Shown: in pieces, positions 50,907 to 63,345 of the stretch
Position numbering within the stretch: the stretch's first letter is position 1
How the letters are laid out: each line of letters begins with the position of its first letter
NCBI GenBank assembly: GCA_030549335.1
Contig: CM060193.1
Coordinates: 61,223,146 to 61,287,145, forward strand
Length of the DNA stretch: 64,000 nucleotides
Origin: Pontederia crassipes
Lineage: Eukaryota; Streptophyta; Magnoliopsida; Commelinales; Pontederiaceae
Direction of reading: 5' to 3'
Translations under genes and position numbers: made by a program
Notes under the pieces: model-generated
What the model saw: only the letters and a program-made list of their open reading frames with translations
The model's database searches: none
What the model was told of the DNA's origin: nothing

Positions 50907-51890
50907 GAACTCCTGCTTGTAACATATTATTAACGTTATTTACAAAGATAATCACCGAGAAAATGTTATTTGTTTCAAAAATATCCTTTTTAGAATAATT
51001 TCAAAAACACAATGCATAATCATTTTTGTGATTTTAGTTTACCTGATTGGATATTTATTTACAAAGGATCAGACGGAAAAAAGGAATTCGATCAAATTAA
51101 GAAAATATTAAAAACGAATTTCAACTGGATATCTCAATTTAAGGTAAAACTAATTTTTATGGGAAAACAATTGTTGTCTTCAATACCGAATTTTTTTTAA
51201 ATATCCAATATTTTCGTTACTCTGGTTTGCTCTTTAGAATTTAAATTGATTGATACTTTGTATTTGATTAAAATTTTTGATATCTTAAATAATTCTCTAC
51301 TAATTTTACGTCCCATTAAGATATATTCAATTGAAATTGAAACTTATTTATGTTTTCTTTTGTTTATGTTAAATTTATTTACATACAACTACAAGTGGAT
51401 GAACTTGAACTGTTGGATATTATGTGTAAAAGTGATAATTGCATTTAGGTGATGTAAATTATTATTTATTAAGATTACTTATATCTTAACATTGCCATTT
51501 CAAGTTCACGACCTTGTCACCGTAATAATCAAAAGCAAACGAGAAGAAAATAAGAAATAAAATTTGGTATCATTAATCATGCAGCAGGTTTCAAGAGAAC
51601 TTTTATGGTGAACCATATTTTGTAGCAACAAAACATGCAGCTTGAGCTGACTGATGGAAGGCAGCTCCCAACAATATCCCATTAGTTTGAACAAAGGTTT
51701 CAATGGTGTTTGTGCCAAGAACATTAATAGAGACACAGGGGAGCTTTCATAAATGAATCAAATTATCAAAAGAATATAATTCTACAGTATTTTGTTTACA
51801 TTACATCAACCCGTTCTTTCCTGTCAATCAACGAGAAAGAAGACTTCAGATTTAATATTACCATCGTACAAATGCTTGTAAGAAAAAACA
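50907..51890. other. Intergenic and methyltransferase 3' region
   Basis: No gene is seen on the plus strand (51012-51200 and 51246-51452 are AT-rich chance frames). The part from about 51,550 to 51,907 is probably 3' untranslated sequence of the minus-strand methyltransferase gene. Confidence 0.4.
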
Positions 51891-51907
51891 GCTACCTCTT
51901 ATGGGTT

Positions 51908-54900
51908 CTAAGACAATGGTGATGCAGTCGTTTCTAGTTCTACTTCTGTTGGCCGCCACAGTGTCTTTTTAACACACAACAATCCTTCTTTGTCCTTGGA
52001 GTATGTCATTCTGACTTCCCATTGCATCGACTTAGCCATGCTCTCAATTTCATTGATTGTCGCGACATTGTCCCTTATGATCAGCTTGCCTTCAGGTCTC
52101 AAAATCCGGTCCACTTCAACAAACACTGGCAGTAGTTTACACCTGAAGAAGCACAAGAACCAACCAAGCAAACTTCAGCAGGAGGAAACATGAAAATCTT
52201 TTAACTAGGTTGAAAAAGAATCCAATAGCTAAAGCGCAGAGGTCAATCTGGTAGACGAGAGTAACACACTCCCACCAAATGTAGAGGTACAAAAAGTTCA
52301 AATGCTGAGATATCCTAGTGTGAAACTTAAAAGAAAACCTTGTACTTTCCTTTTTTACCACAAAGATATTGTATTAGTGCTTTTTTTTCCAAAAGGCGGT
52401 AACTATTTCAACTCCATTTTGGTAAACAACAAATTCCGGAAAGCGATATCATATAATATCAGGAATCACTCAGATTGGCCAGAGGGCATCAAATATCTTA
52501 GGACGAGTTTGGATATGGTTATGTACTCGCAATCAAACAAAGAGGTTCTTATTCAAGCATTTTCAGCACTATTTATTCCCAGATATTTAACAATTAGTTG
52601 ATGCTCACATAATTTATTTAATCCCATGATATATCTAGCTTACTGAAGAATTCAAGCAGTTATGATATCAAGTTTAACACTGACTAACTTGGAAATACTT
52701 GAAAATGCAATCTGACCTCTTACTAATCTTGGAAAATAGATGATCCGCGTGGAGAAGATCATATGTCCTAGGGTAGGTGCTGAATGATTCGCACCAATCA
52801 TGATACATGCCAAACAGTCCACGCTCATAGATGACAGGAAGTGTATCTGGCGAATCTATGGTGACAATGTTCATAACCCATACTTTTGTTTCTTTTAAAG
52901 CTGCAGCAAAACTGACACAAGTAATGAAAAAGACAAACATTACAATTGACAGAAAGGTGGAATGCTATTTAAAATAACAATGAGCATGCAAATATCATAG
53001 TAATAAAGCTGCGAGGAAAAGCCGTGTTGCCTTTGTTCAAATAATATATAAGTCAAACAATTACTACTCTCAAAACAATGATTGGATTAAGTAAAACATA
53101 GTACATTTACGTATTTCAGCAAGATGCATATGTGAAACAGTTCTTAATGCCCACGCTTAAAGAGTGCACTTTGAGTAAGGAATTATAATAGCTTGATAAC
53201 AGACTGTCCATGATATAGGAGGTCATCAACAGCTAGTTTGATAATTCATGAGTTATGTCAAAATGGCAAGCGCTTACATCAAACATAGGAAGGCAAAACA
53301 TAAGGACGATGACTTTCTATGAAAAGCAAGTTGTTCCAAAACACAAAGAAACTCTTGCAGTGCAATCAAGAACCTGTGTTTTTTCATACCCGCCATATAC
53401 AGCTCTCATGTCCATGACATTCCTTACGGTGGACCAGTCAATTCCCATTCCATTCATATATGAATTTCTTATAACATTTTTCCAATGTTCATAGTCCACC
53501 CGAAAATCCTCTGGCGCAGGCTTTCCATATACACCAACCTGAGAACTATTCAACCAATAAGGTGCCGTTCCCAGTCTTTCTGGCCATTTTTCTGGCCATT
53601 TTGAACCACGCATGGAAGGATCTGCAGGTAGCTTGTGCATACATGCCTGTAAGCGGATATTCCTGGAGAAGGGAAAATATTAACTCATTAATGCACAGGC
53701 AGTGATGGACAATGCTGTAAATTGCTTGAATAATTAAGATTCATTCATTCATGAAAGGTACCAGGCTGCATTAGGATCATCAGACTCTTGGCAGAGTGGA
53801 GGATCATTTTCTGTTCTCTTTTCATAACATTTATTGTCAGAAGGTTTTCTGAATATCGCCAAACCCACGTGATTTACAGAATCCTTTGTCTTATTGACCA
53901 TTTCCCAGCACATTTGCTTTGTCAAAGCAGACATAGCTGCATCAATTTCAACAGAACAGGCCAGTTAGGTTTTTCCTAAAAGTTGGTCACCTGCTAACCA
54001 CTTTGCAGGCAGCATAATTAAAGGATGTGCAATTTCTCATAATGTAGAATTTGCTGGTTAGTTTTTCATGAAATTGTTAGGTACTGAGATAAAGGAGGAG
54101 GGTTGTGTTAGGCCCCGACAGTCAGCATAAAATCATGTCGAATCTTATGAACATGGATCAAGGAATATGGCGTCGTATGATCCATGTAGCCGACCCCACC
54201 TAGTGGGATAAGGCTTTGTTGTTGTTGTTGTTGTTGTTGTTAGGTACTGAGATGAGTGTTTTTTCTTGAAGATATCTGATTCTCAGATTTGAATAGAAAT
54301 GGAATATCTTTGCGCATAATCTTGATCCATTTCTATCAAATAGGCTTCATGCTCCGAAACAACAAGGCTACAAAACAAAGAAAATACCTTTCCAGATTTC
54401 AACATCTTCTGGAAGCTTTTGATATACAGGAGTAGCAGACCAGACAAAGTAACCACCAGGTCGCAGCAAACGGTTCAACTCCAACAATAGCATGCCACCT
54501 GAAAGTTACTCCTTAATTAATCCTGAAAGTAAGTTGAAACTAAGTTGAAACTTGAAAGTACCTTCAATATGCCATGGAACTCTACAACGGGCGCAGTGAA
54601 TTACGTCAAAAACCCTGCTCGGGAATGGAAGTCTTTGGGTACCCATGACTGCTGATACAGCTGGAATTCCTCTTTCAAGAGCAAACTGCACTTGAGCTTC
54701 ATGCTCATCCTTGGGAGCAAAGGACATTGTAAGCACATCTTTGTCAAAGAGAAAACCACCAAAACTAGCCACTCCACATCCAACATCCAATACAACACGA
54801 CTCCTTTTCCCCCAGCTTATATCAGACAATGACTGACACAAAACACAAAACAAGAGAGCAATATAAGATTTAGGGCAAAGGCAGATTTTCACCAAATGAT

Positions 54901-56528
54901 AAGGAAACTAAATAAAATCTAGAGTGCCACGAATTAAATTTATCATGCTAACATGGTACCGCCCAAAAACCAAAATTACTTGAATGATGTTGCAGCAAAC
55001 ACTTAGCAGGACAGACAGAGAAATGCTTGTATGTAACTAAGAAGCCTCAAGGAAAAAACTATCTTAGATGCAAGCAAACAAGAGAAACAACATTTGGATG
55101 AGATAGATGCAATATGAACAAAGCCTTTCTAGATAATTTGAGTATATAAGTTTAAGTCAGTTACAAAAACAAAGTAGCTAATGGAAATAAAGAGGAGCAA
55201 GGATCCGAGGACAAGAAAACCTCCTGAATAAAATCAATGTAATGGAGTGCTCCATGCTTGAACTGAGTTCCTCCACCAGGAAAAGTGAGGTACTCTCCAG
55301 TTACTTTTACCCAATTTTGATGTCCCTTGACAGCAGCCAGCTTCGTATGAGGGACATTGTAATACCATATCTGCAATAGACAAACCAATGGGGAAGGACA
55401 ATTCTCAATGAACTAGAAGAACAAAAACATATGTCAATTTTCATCAGCTAGCATGCCACATACCTTGTTCCTGCTGTTAGGCCACTGAATTGGAATTTTG
55501 TAACCCTCAGGAAGAGGAACGAGACAGGTTGGAGCTTGATCAGGACAATGCCTCTCTCTATGTTCATAGTGCTTAGTGCTACTGAGTTTCCTTATAGCAT
55601 CCTCATTATCAAGGCAAGGAATATAGTCAGCTCCAGCTGTGACATTACAAAGTTTCCAATTATATCCAGCATTCTCTTCAGTTGATAATGAAGCATCTTG
55701 TACTTGTTTCTCGTTCTTGGACTCTGCAGCTTGTGTGGCCCATGCACCATTCTGTGTAGTTGTTTCATTTAGGATATCTGATTGTGCCCCATCAGGAAAT
55801 CCCTCAGTTGAAGCCTGTCCTTTCTTCTCATCAGAATTTTCTTCGGAAACCTTGTCCTGGTTTCCGTCATTTTTCTCCTCGGTCTGGCTTTGATCATTGT
55901 CATCCTGAGATTCTTCTTCGGATACCTTATTTTCATCAGAATTTTGTTGCTCTTCATCTGTTTTTTCACTTAAACTTTGCTCTGATTTCTCGATTTGCAC
56001 CTCATTTACAGTTTCATCAGATTTCTGTTTCTCATACTTTTCTTGTGAACTCTGATCTATGCTTTTGTCTTGGCTTCCATTTTTGTAAGTTCCCTCTTTA
56101 ATGATATCTCTTCCTTCTGTATTACCATTATCTGATTCATCATTTTTCACCTCATTGCTCTGGTCAGGATTACCTTCTTGAGTTCTTTCAGCTGACTTTT
56201 CATGCACTTTCGATGGCACATTCTTGTCATCCTCGGTTTTTGTTTCAGTCAGAGAATCCTTTGTGCTAGTATTAATATCCCCCGATCTGATTAATTCATC
56301 CGGTATATCACCTGAACTATCCTCATACGAGCTCCCATTTGTCTCCGGAATTTGTTGCTTCACATCAGAGTTTGACTCAGATGAGGACATATCACTAGGG
56401 ACTATGGTGGAAGAAGTCATCATCCAAGCACCAATCAAGCAAAGAGCAACAAAGACAATAATTGTTGCAGCTGTATAATTGGAAGATGACCTCCTAGGGT
56501 CCATCTTTATGCCTCTCACTAATGCCAT
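51908..56528 (-). CDS. PMT26-like: Probable methyltransferase PMT24/25/26 type (QUA2/TSD2 family), frameshift in exon 4
   Basis: Eight coding exons on the minus strand: 56528-55464, 55370-55221, 54832-54562, 54498-54389, 53936-53762, 53662-53390, 52911-52717, 52142-51908. All are GT-AG and phase-compatible except exon 4, which is 110 bases where 111 are needed: GTATATCAAAGCTTCCAG has three A where the family needs CAAAAG (54418-54420). Corrected length would be about 824 residues. A type II membrane anchor lies at about residues 18-38. A long Glu/Asp/Ser/Asn-rich stem reaches about residue 285. The catalytic half begins near [11 protein letters not shown], with SAM motif [39 protein letters not shown] and a C-terminal [16 protein letters not shown]. 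Family members are Golgi methyltransferases thought to act on pectin. Without the missing base, translation stops early in exon 5. Confidence 0.9.
54091..54236 (+). mobile_element. Au-like SINE in PMT intron 4 (copy 2)
   Basis: The body starts AAAGGAGGAGGGTTGTG and ends in TAGTGGGATAAGGC plus a TTG-repeat tail. It is flanked by the 17-bp duplication TTGTTAGGTACTGAGAT at 54074-54090 and 54237-54253. It lies in the intron between exons 4 and 5, in antisense orientation to the gene. It is 5'-truncated relative to the 23.6-kb copy but keeps the internal block GATCAAGGAATATGGCG that copy 1 lacks. Confidence 0.85.
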
Positions 56529-56564
56529 CTTAGCTTACATAAGCAGAATCTTGAGACAATGTGC

Positions 56565-57376
56565 CTGCAGGAGTACACGAACACAATAATGAAATAAAAG
56601 CACCATTCTCCAACGCCACAAGCTCATGCAAAACACAATAAAAGATTCAAGTAACATAAACATTAAGGATGTCAACCAATCCAAACGAAAAGTATGAACA
56701 AATTAAAGAAAAATATATATTCAGTTACATATAATGATAGATGGACCATACATATATTTGGTTACAACATTAGAGATAAATTACATAACAGGAGGTAAGG
56801 TCCAAACAATTTCACGAAAAATAATTGCATTGTAGTGGTGGACAATAGAAGTGGAGTATTGACAGCTCTAGGGATTTTGTATATTTTACTGAATAAGTTG
56901 CCATCAAGGAAAAAGAAAAATGAAACTCTAAAAAAAACTAGTAAAAGAGGAAATGTACGAAACTTCCCACTAGTTACATAGAGATCAGCATAAACAATAC
57001 ATTTTGGACTTTACAAAATTCAACTAAAGGATTGAAATTATTACTTCATATTCACTAAGGAGGGGAGAAAATGTTGCAAGAAGAGCAAGATTGAACCAAC
57101 TCCTACTCAAATTCATTCAAGTTGAAGAAGAACGACACAGCACAATCATGAGATCTAATACAAAATCTGTAAATCCTATGTTTCACCAAATCCTTACAGC
57201 ACTTGTTACCTAAATTCATACAAAATGGCTAAAATAAGCAGGACACGAGCACAGGATCCACTTCCGAGTTCCTGCTCGAGCTCAACAACTCCAAATTCAA
57301 GAAACAAAGAAAAGCAACGAAACGAACACGAGAAAATAATAAAAAAAAATCAAATTAAGCACAAAAGTAAATGTAC
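56565..57376 (-). other. Probable 5' UTR intron of the PMT gene
   Basis: On the minus strand a donor (AATCCAAAG followed by GTACAT) at 57376 and an acceptor (CTCCTGCAG) ending at 56565 bracket an 812-base leader intron. A 36-base untranslated stretch precedes the ATG. The first untranslated exon would run from 57377 to about 57,600. Inferred. Confidence 0.5.
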
Positions 57377-58271
57377 CTTTGGATTCGCCTGGTTAACAGC
57401 TTCAGATCTGAAAAGCGAAAAAAAATAAACGAAAAAAAGGAAGAAACAACGATGGCAGTGGACAGAAAACAATGAGAAAAGCGAGTGATTAATAGGTAAA
57501 ATTTACGTATGAATAGCTTCAGAAAAATTGTTCACAAATTTTAGATAGGAGAAAAAAATACAGAGGACAATAAAAAAGAATCGATGGCGGGGAAGTGAAC
57601 GGTAAGTGAGCAGCGAGTGAAACGGGGGTGGCCATACGAAAGCGCCCGCTTTCTAACAGAGGCTTCGTAGTACGTGTTCCTCCGGGACACCTTAAGGAGC
57701 AATCACGCGTGACGCGCGGCCCCACGGCGCGCGGATCCCCGCCGGATAAATTTATTGGTTATCCGCGCCGGGCGTACTTTAACATAAACTGCACGGCGGC
57801 ATAGAGGAACACCGATGGGGGAATCAAATGCCCATAGAGCCCTTCGTCGCATTCGGCATCGTCGGACGAAAAAGCCAAGGATATAAGAATAATTTGTGAT
57901 GAAAATTGAGGGTATTTATGGAAAGAGATCGCCCAGTGGGCGAGTCGGTGGGAAGTAAATGGAGATGGACCGTCCATTTCCGATTTAGACCGACGTCACC
58001 GACTATTTATTGGTTTCGTTTTTTTTATGCGGACCCGAGTTTGCGGTTCGACTCGGACGGTTTTATTCCCCACTTCACTAGTAATTTTAGATTCGGCCGT
58101 AGATCTTAATCATATTAGAATTGATAATGTTAGAATATTCTTAAAACTAATTTAGTAATTCAAAATTATTTGATTTTTTCTAATTATAAATAAATAAGAT
58201 ATTCTTATAAATATTTTAAGATTAACATATATACTTAATTGAGATTAATGAGGTGTAACGCTTCTTGGCAA
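57377..58271. other. PMT 5' leader and promoter region
   Basis: The region to about 57,600 is probably transcribed leader. 57,640-58,080 is GC-richer, with CGCGTGACGCGCGG and GGCCCCACGG wording fitting a promoter. No open frame of note. Beyond 58,110 the sequence becomes AT-rich. Confidence 0.4.
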
Positions 58272-59070
58272 TATTTTTAAAATTGGACCGGTAATCGAAT
58301 CGGTCGGCCAAATGAGTCATGGTTCGATTAGTTCAATCGGGTTCGACCGAATTGCACCAATTTTTTATTAAAATAATATTATTTATATTACTTCAAGAAA
58401 ATATATTATAAATTAAAATATAATATGTGATAAATAATAAAGTAAAAATTATATTAGTCATCATTTTAAATTAATCAAATAGTAATACATTCTTTTTATT
58501 TTTTTAATATTTATTATTTATAATTTCATGAAAAACTTTATTTTTTATTTGAATATTTCTTTATTACTATATTCCCACGTTTTATTATATAATTTCAAAA
58601 TTTACTTCATATTACCTATTTCTTTTTTCAAGTTCATCCTATAAAATTTGTTATATTACTTATGTTTTAATTTTTAATATGAATTATTTGTATTTTATCA
58701 TCTTATATAAGTTCATGATGATTTTCTTTTTTTATTTAAATTTGATTTTATTATTAACTTTCTTCTCTTTTATTTTCAAATTCAAATTTAATTTCATTAT
58801 TACTAATATCCTTTTTTACATTCATTCTATATAATCTAATTCCTTATTTTTCTCCTCTATCTATTCTTCCACCATTAATAATATAATATACTTTTCTTTT
58901 TCTTTTAGTTCAGATTTTTTTTAACTTTTTTGAAAAAAAATGGATTGAATTGGTTTTTGGTTCAATCCGGTGTTTTTACAATCCAGGTCTTAATGCCAAA
59001 CCACCGGACTGATGGTCGATTCGTAGTTGAACCGATCGAACCCATCGGTCTGGTACGATTTTAAGAACAC
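58272..59070. repeat. Dispersed TIR repeat, ~0.8 kb (copy B)
   Basis: TTTTTAAAATTGGACCGG on the left is opposed by the reverse complement of CTGGTACGATTTTAAGAA on the right. The arms are rich in GAATCGGTC/GACCGATCG-type wording around a T-rich core, matching the architecture of 37.86-38.66 kb. No gene. Confidence 0.5.
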
Positions 59071-59279
59071 TAAGTTCTTGGGTGAAACTTGGTGTAACTG
59101 AGTTGGATCCAATGGGATCATATCTTCATATTAGAGTCGCCTCTTCCTCTCATTGGCGGCGGTGGCCGGTTCGATGCGTGGGCTTGACGACGAATGACAA
59201 ATCTGATTTTGACGATTGACGTGTGGGCTATCTCTTCTCTCGATCGATGATCGACGATGATAGATCAGGAATCCATGGT

Positions 59280-59890
59280 CCAAGGGAAATTTTATCCCCG
59301 CCCCGATCCCCGTAGGGGTTCGGGGACCCCCGAACCCCCGCAGCCCGTTGTCCTCCTCAAACGAGGGTCGTTGCCGTCGTCCTCCTTCGTCACCCTAAGC
59401 CCAAAAGTCGGACACCAGTTTGGACTGGATTAAACCAAATTAAACCGGTTAAAAATTGGTCAAAACTAGTTAAAATCGGTCAAAATCGGATTGAATCGTG
59501 TTTTCTGATTCAGCCAAACTTTTATATTTTTTTTACTAAGAGATAATTTGATAAAATTTATTATTATAAATTTGAAAAATATTCAAAAATGAACTTTCTT
59601 CATAAACATTCATATTGACCCATTAGTCTTCTCCTTCATTTATACTTATCTACTTACTCTCACTTTGCTACTACTATTAATGTGGGACTATTTTTGTACT
59701 CACTTGTTCTTTAGAGTGTGGAAATTCGAAGCCCCGCGAGGCGGGGACAACTCCCTCGTCTCGATCTCCGAAAGAGGGTTCGAGAAAAATTTTCCCCACT
59801 CCCCGACCCCGCGGGGAAAAAATTCCTCGAATTCGGAGCCCTGATCGGGGATTCCTCACGAGGCCCCGCAGGGGGCAGGGAATATTGCCA
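59280..59890. repeat. CCCCG/CGGGG inverted-arm repeat
   Basis: The left block (59,286-59,345) is rich in CCCCGCCCCGATCCCCG and GGACCCCCGAACCCCCG. The right block (59,730-59,880) carries CGAGGCGGGGAC, CCCCACTCCCCGACCCCG and GGCCCCGCAGGGGGCAGGG. The arms surround an AT-rich core with TTAAACCGGTTAA. This resembles a common plant MITE type with GC-rich ends; boundaries uncertain. Confidence 0.45.
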
Positions 59891-60950
59891 TCACTAGGTG
59901 GGGCACAGATCTAAATCGATGATGACGACATGAATCAAAGACGGGAGTGAAGATCGAAGGACGAGGCGAGAGAGGGGAGGACGAGGGGGCGGCGATCGAA
60001 GAAAAGGGGGCGAAAGAGGGAGGATGGGGGAGAGAGAGGGCACATGATCGGAGAGGAGGAGCTCGTAGGTGGGTTGCCGACGCTAGCATGGGGTCAGGGA
60101 CGAGCGTGTCGCTCAGAGGGGAGGAGAAGGTGTGGCGGCAGAATATGGGCTCAACGACTATGGCGATCAACGATCAATGGTGGCAACATGTGAAATAGAA
60201 GAGAGTGAGAAGAAAGAAAGAAAATATCAAATAATTTGGACCATAGATATAAATAAAATGAACGATCTCGATTGAGATGTTACATAGTATTTGGGGTGTA
60301 ACGTTCTATTAATTCCTATTTAATCTATATATATGTAAAGCTGATGCATTAGAATCATCCTTCACCCATCTTTCTCCCTTTTCTTTTTTCATATTTTTTT
60401 AGTTTTCTAATATATTTTGGTCATTAACTTATTTATTATCATGAATTAAAATGTTAAATGTCATAAAGTCTAAGCCCACTACTTAACTTTTGCAACCGTT
60501 TCATTTTTATAATGATAGTAAAGAATTATCATTAATTATAATTATGGTAAAGAATTTGATAAACTTGGCAGTTGGCAATAGAAATCTTGGTAATTAATGC
60601 AGACATTTAATCTTCTTATAATATATTATATATATATAATCCCTATGCACTCAACCCTTTTCTCGTTTTCTACTTTTTTTTTCATTTTTCTCCTTTTTTT
60701 TCATTTCTGTTGACTCGTCTATCTTTTTAACGTAAACATTATGAATGGAAGACAAATCGTGAGTGCAAATTAAACTTCCATAATAATGGTAATAATGGAT
60801 TGGTGGCTGGTGCACATGTTTTTTGGGGGAAGATGAAGAGAATAGCTATAAGGAAAAGGAGGTAGAGAGTGGTGTTCGACGGATCGACGAAGAGTTCCAC
60901 CCGCCCGGCGAAATAGTAGTGGACTCAGCTTATTTTTCGTCTTCTTCGTC
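59891..60950. other. Intergenic, no recognisable gene
   Basis: 59,930-60,190 is GC/AG-rich (GGCGAGAGAGGGGAGGACG) with chance open frames on both strands. 60,300-60,800 is AT-rich. 60,820-60,950 is mixed-composition sequence leading into the duplicated block. Confidence 0.4.
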
Positions 60951-60954
60951 GTCG

Positions 60955-61370
60955 TCTTCCTGTTTCTCCTTCCTCTCTGAGGTTGCACACCCTCTGTTTT
61001 TTCATCCTGGCACAAGGGAGTCATTTATTTTCTCCTTTGTTTCCTTGTGAGTTGCAGGTGTGACTAGAGTAATGCTAGTGATGGATCACATGGACAAGGC
61101 AATTAGATTGCCGATTGACAGAGAACAACGGAGTAGAGGCTCCATGCAATTCCACCTGGTTCCTCTCTCGCCATTGTCTTCCCATTTCTCATTCCTCTCT
61201 GAAGCATCTTGGCACAATGGAATCATTTCCTTTGTACTATGTTGCCTTTGTGATTTGCAGGTGCAACTGGACGGACGATCATGACGGATTGCGCTGACAA
61301 GGCAGCATCGATCAAGAGAGGGGCGACCAGAATTAGATCGGGGATTATTGATTGACGGAGAACAACTCAC
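60955..61370 (+). repeat. Imperfect tandem duplication, ~220-237 bp unit
   Basis: Unit 1 contains TTCCTCTCTGAGG, CTGGCACAAGGGAGTCAT, TGTGAGTTGCAGGTG, GACAAGGCA and GATTGACAGAGAACAAC. Unit 2 contains ATTCCTCTCTGAAG, TTGGCACAATGGAATCAT, TGTGATTTGCAGGTG, GACAAGGCA and GATTGACGGAGAACAAC. Each unit has a pyrimidine-rich tract followed by GCAG, like a splice acceptor, so the repeat may be a duplicated exon of a transcribed, possibly non-coding gene. No protein family recognised. Confidence 0.6.
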
Positions 61371-61399
61371 GTTTGAACAGGTGGGTTGAATTGAACAAA

Positions 61400-62364
61400 A
61401 TAGGCAATGAATGGTTTTCTCTGGTAGTTTAAATGAACAAAAACTGATCATATGATGATGCCTTTCTGTGATGCCTGATGAATCTTCAAATGATCATCGG
61501 ATCCAAACCATGTAATAATTAATTTGTTCGTTGATTATATTGTCATACCTACTTCAAAGCATATAAGCCGAATGTGTTACCTTCTGCAAGTGCTCGGCAG
61601 AATAGTTACGAACCAAGTTTCTGCAAATCACTTCAGCATCTACCCGAGTGTCAAGGATAAATATAAAAGAAAGATGTGGGTGCCAAATTGTATCAGTCCC
61701 TGTACATCCATGCAGCAGAAAGAAGAGTCAGCGTCTTCACTTACTGTCCCAGTAGCCACCATGCAGCACCAACGCTGGACTGAAGGAGATGAATATTCAC
61801 AAACATCTGCTTCCGTGAATGCTACGTCACAAACATTTGCTGCCATGACACCTACGTCAAAGCTGAAGAATATTAAAATTATGGTTTGAATATTGACAGA
61901 ACCCTTTGGTCTTGTCAAATTCATTTGTTTTTGTGCATTAAATCTTTTGTATAGTTTCTGCTAAATGAAGATGATTCATGTGCAGCTCGGAAGATGACAT
62001 AAACTTGTAGCAATTTTTTTTACTTTGTTTAAATTTGGTCTCTAATAATTATTTTTTTTGTTGTCGATGACTTTTTGGATTCTCCAACTGAAGGTGCAGA
62101 TGGACTGAAGGACCTCTGCTATCATTTGTAATTTGTTATCTCAAGAATATTAATTTGCTAATAGTGTGCCCCATTTGAAGGTGCAGATCAAGGCTAGAGA
62201 ATGTATCCACGTATCATTTGCGGTGTAAAACTCCTACAACATCGTGCGTGGGAAAACATTCAACTTATACATTAGCATGCATTCCTTATTCAACTTAATT
62301 ATAACACTTGATATATACTATTTATCAAGAAATTTGAATAGATCCAGAATTTTGACCATTCTAA

Positions 62365-62365
<1 letters not shown>
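61400..62365. other. Unassigned; weak open frame
   Basis: A 121-residue plus-strand frame (61524-61889) contains two TSASVNATSQTF/TPTSKL-like Thr/Ser phrases and no domain I recognise. GAAGGTGCAGAT occurs twice, at 62,091 and 62,177. The rest is ordinary AT-rich DNA. Confidence 0.3.

Positions 62366-62368
<3 letters not shown>

Positions 62369-62403
<35 letters not shown>
62369..62403. repeat. (TA)n microsatellite
   Basis: A pure TA dinucleotide run. Confidence 0.92.
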
Positions 62404-62406
<3 letters not shown>

Positions 62407-62879
62407 TAAAGCCGGTGCATTGAAGAAGCTCACCTTGCTGCATTAGGTTTTATCTTTTTTTTCTAAATGCTGATCTTTTATCTATTTTATCTATGATATA
62501 ACTTCCATCCCTTAATCAATTGCCATTGCCATCAAATTTTCTCTTTCTTGTAACTCCCTAACTCCCTGATTCATAACTTCTCCACGTTCTTTTGTCTTTG
62601 ATGTAACTCCCATCTGACCAACTAATGTACACATTTTTTTTTAAACTTAAATGTCCCCTCTTCCTGCAATTGGACCTTGAAGAAGCTATTTTTTATTTTC
62701 TTATCAATTTATGTATTTTAAAAATCTATTAATCTCATCCCATTATCTCCACATTAAATGACAAAGTTTCCACGTAGCCTGATTTTATTTTTAATTTTAA
62801 AATTTAATGTCAAATAATCTCTTTTGGTTTCTTTTACTTGGATATGTAATTTATATTAAAATAATCCTCCAAACGTGGT

Positions 62880-63345
62880 GGGAATGAGACCGGTGGTTGT
62901 CGGCTTTCAGCAATGGATCAAGGTTGGTGAGGATTCCGGCAAGATTGTCGAAGCCTATTTTAAGACCTCCAATTGCGGCTCCACCATCACCTCTTCTGTT
63001 GGTTTGTTTCGCATGGTGAAACAATTGTGACTCGCGTCTTCTTCGTTGTCTTCCTCACTCGCCGTCATCTGTCCATCGCTCCACTATACCCCTTCATTGT
63101 TCAACATCAATCGGGCGCCATTGTCACTTGCATCCGGCGCCCTGTCCATTCATGGTTCTGTTCATGAAGGTGAGGAAGGCTTCTCGAACGTCGTGATGTA
63201 CAAATCCTTCATTTCTCAATGTGCTTGAGTAGCCATCGCCAATTTCACTCAGGAAACGGTAGTTGACTCCCGCTTTAAGACCTTCAGTTGTGGCTCCACC
63301 ATCTTTCGTTGGCATATTTGGCGCCCATCCGAATCCTATTGTGCT
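62880..63345. repeat. Duplicated coding-like segment of unknown origin
   Basis: TTTTAAGACCTCCAATTGCGGCTCCACCATC (62,958 on) and TTTAAGACCTTCAGTTGTGGCTCCACCATC (63,272 on) are direct copies about 313 bases apart. Read through, they give YFKTSNCGSTI and RFKTFSCGSTI, and the second continues RWHIWRPSESYCALAS before a stop. This looks like a decayed duplicated gene fragment. I do not recognise the family. Confidence 0.4.

Noticed and set aside
55639..56478. Plus-strand frames over PMT exon 1
   Set aside because: They mirror the real acidic coding exon on the minus strand, which splices in phase with seven others.
59677..60198. Minus- and plus-strand frames of 60-104 residues
   Set aside because: GC-rich repeat arms and AG-rich DNA with no family match and mutual overlap.
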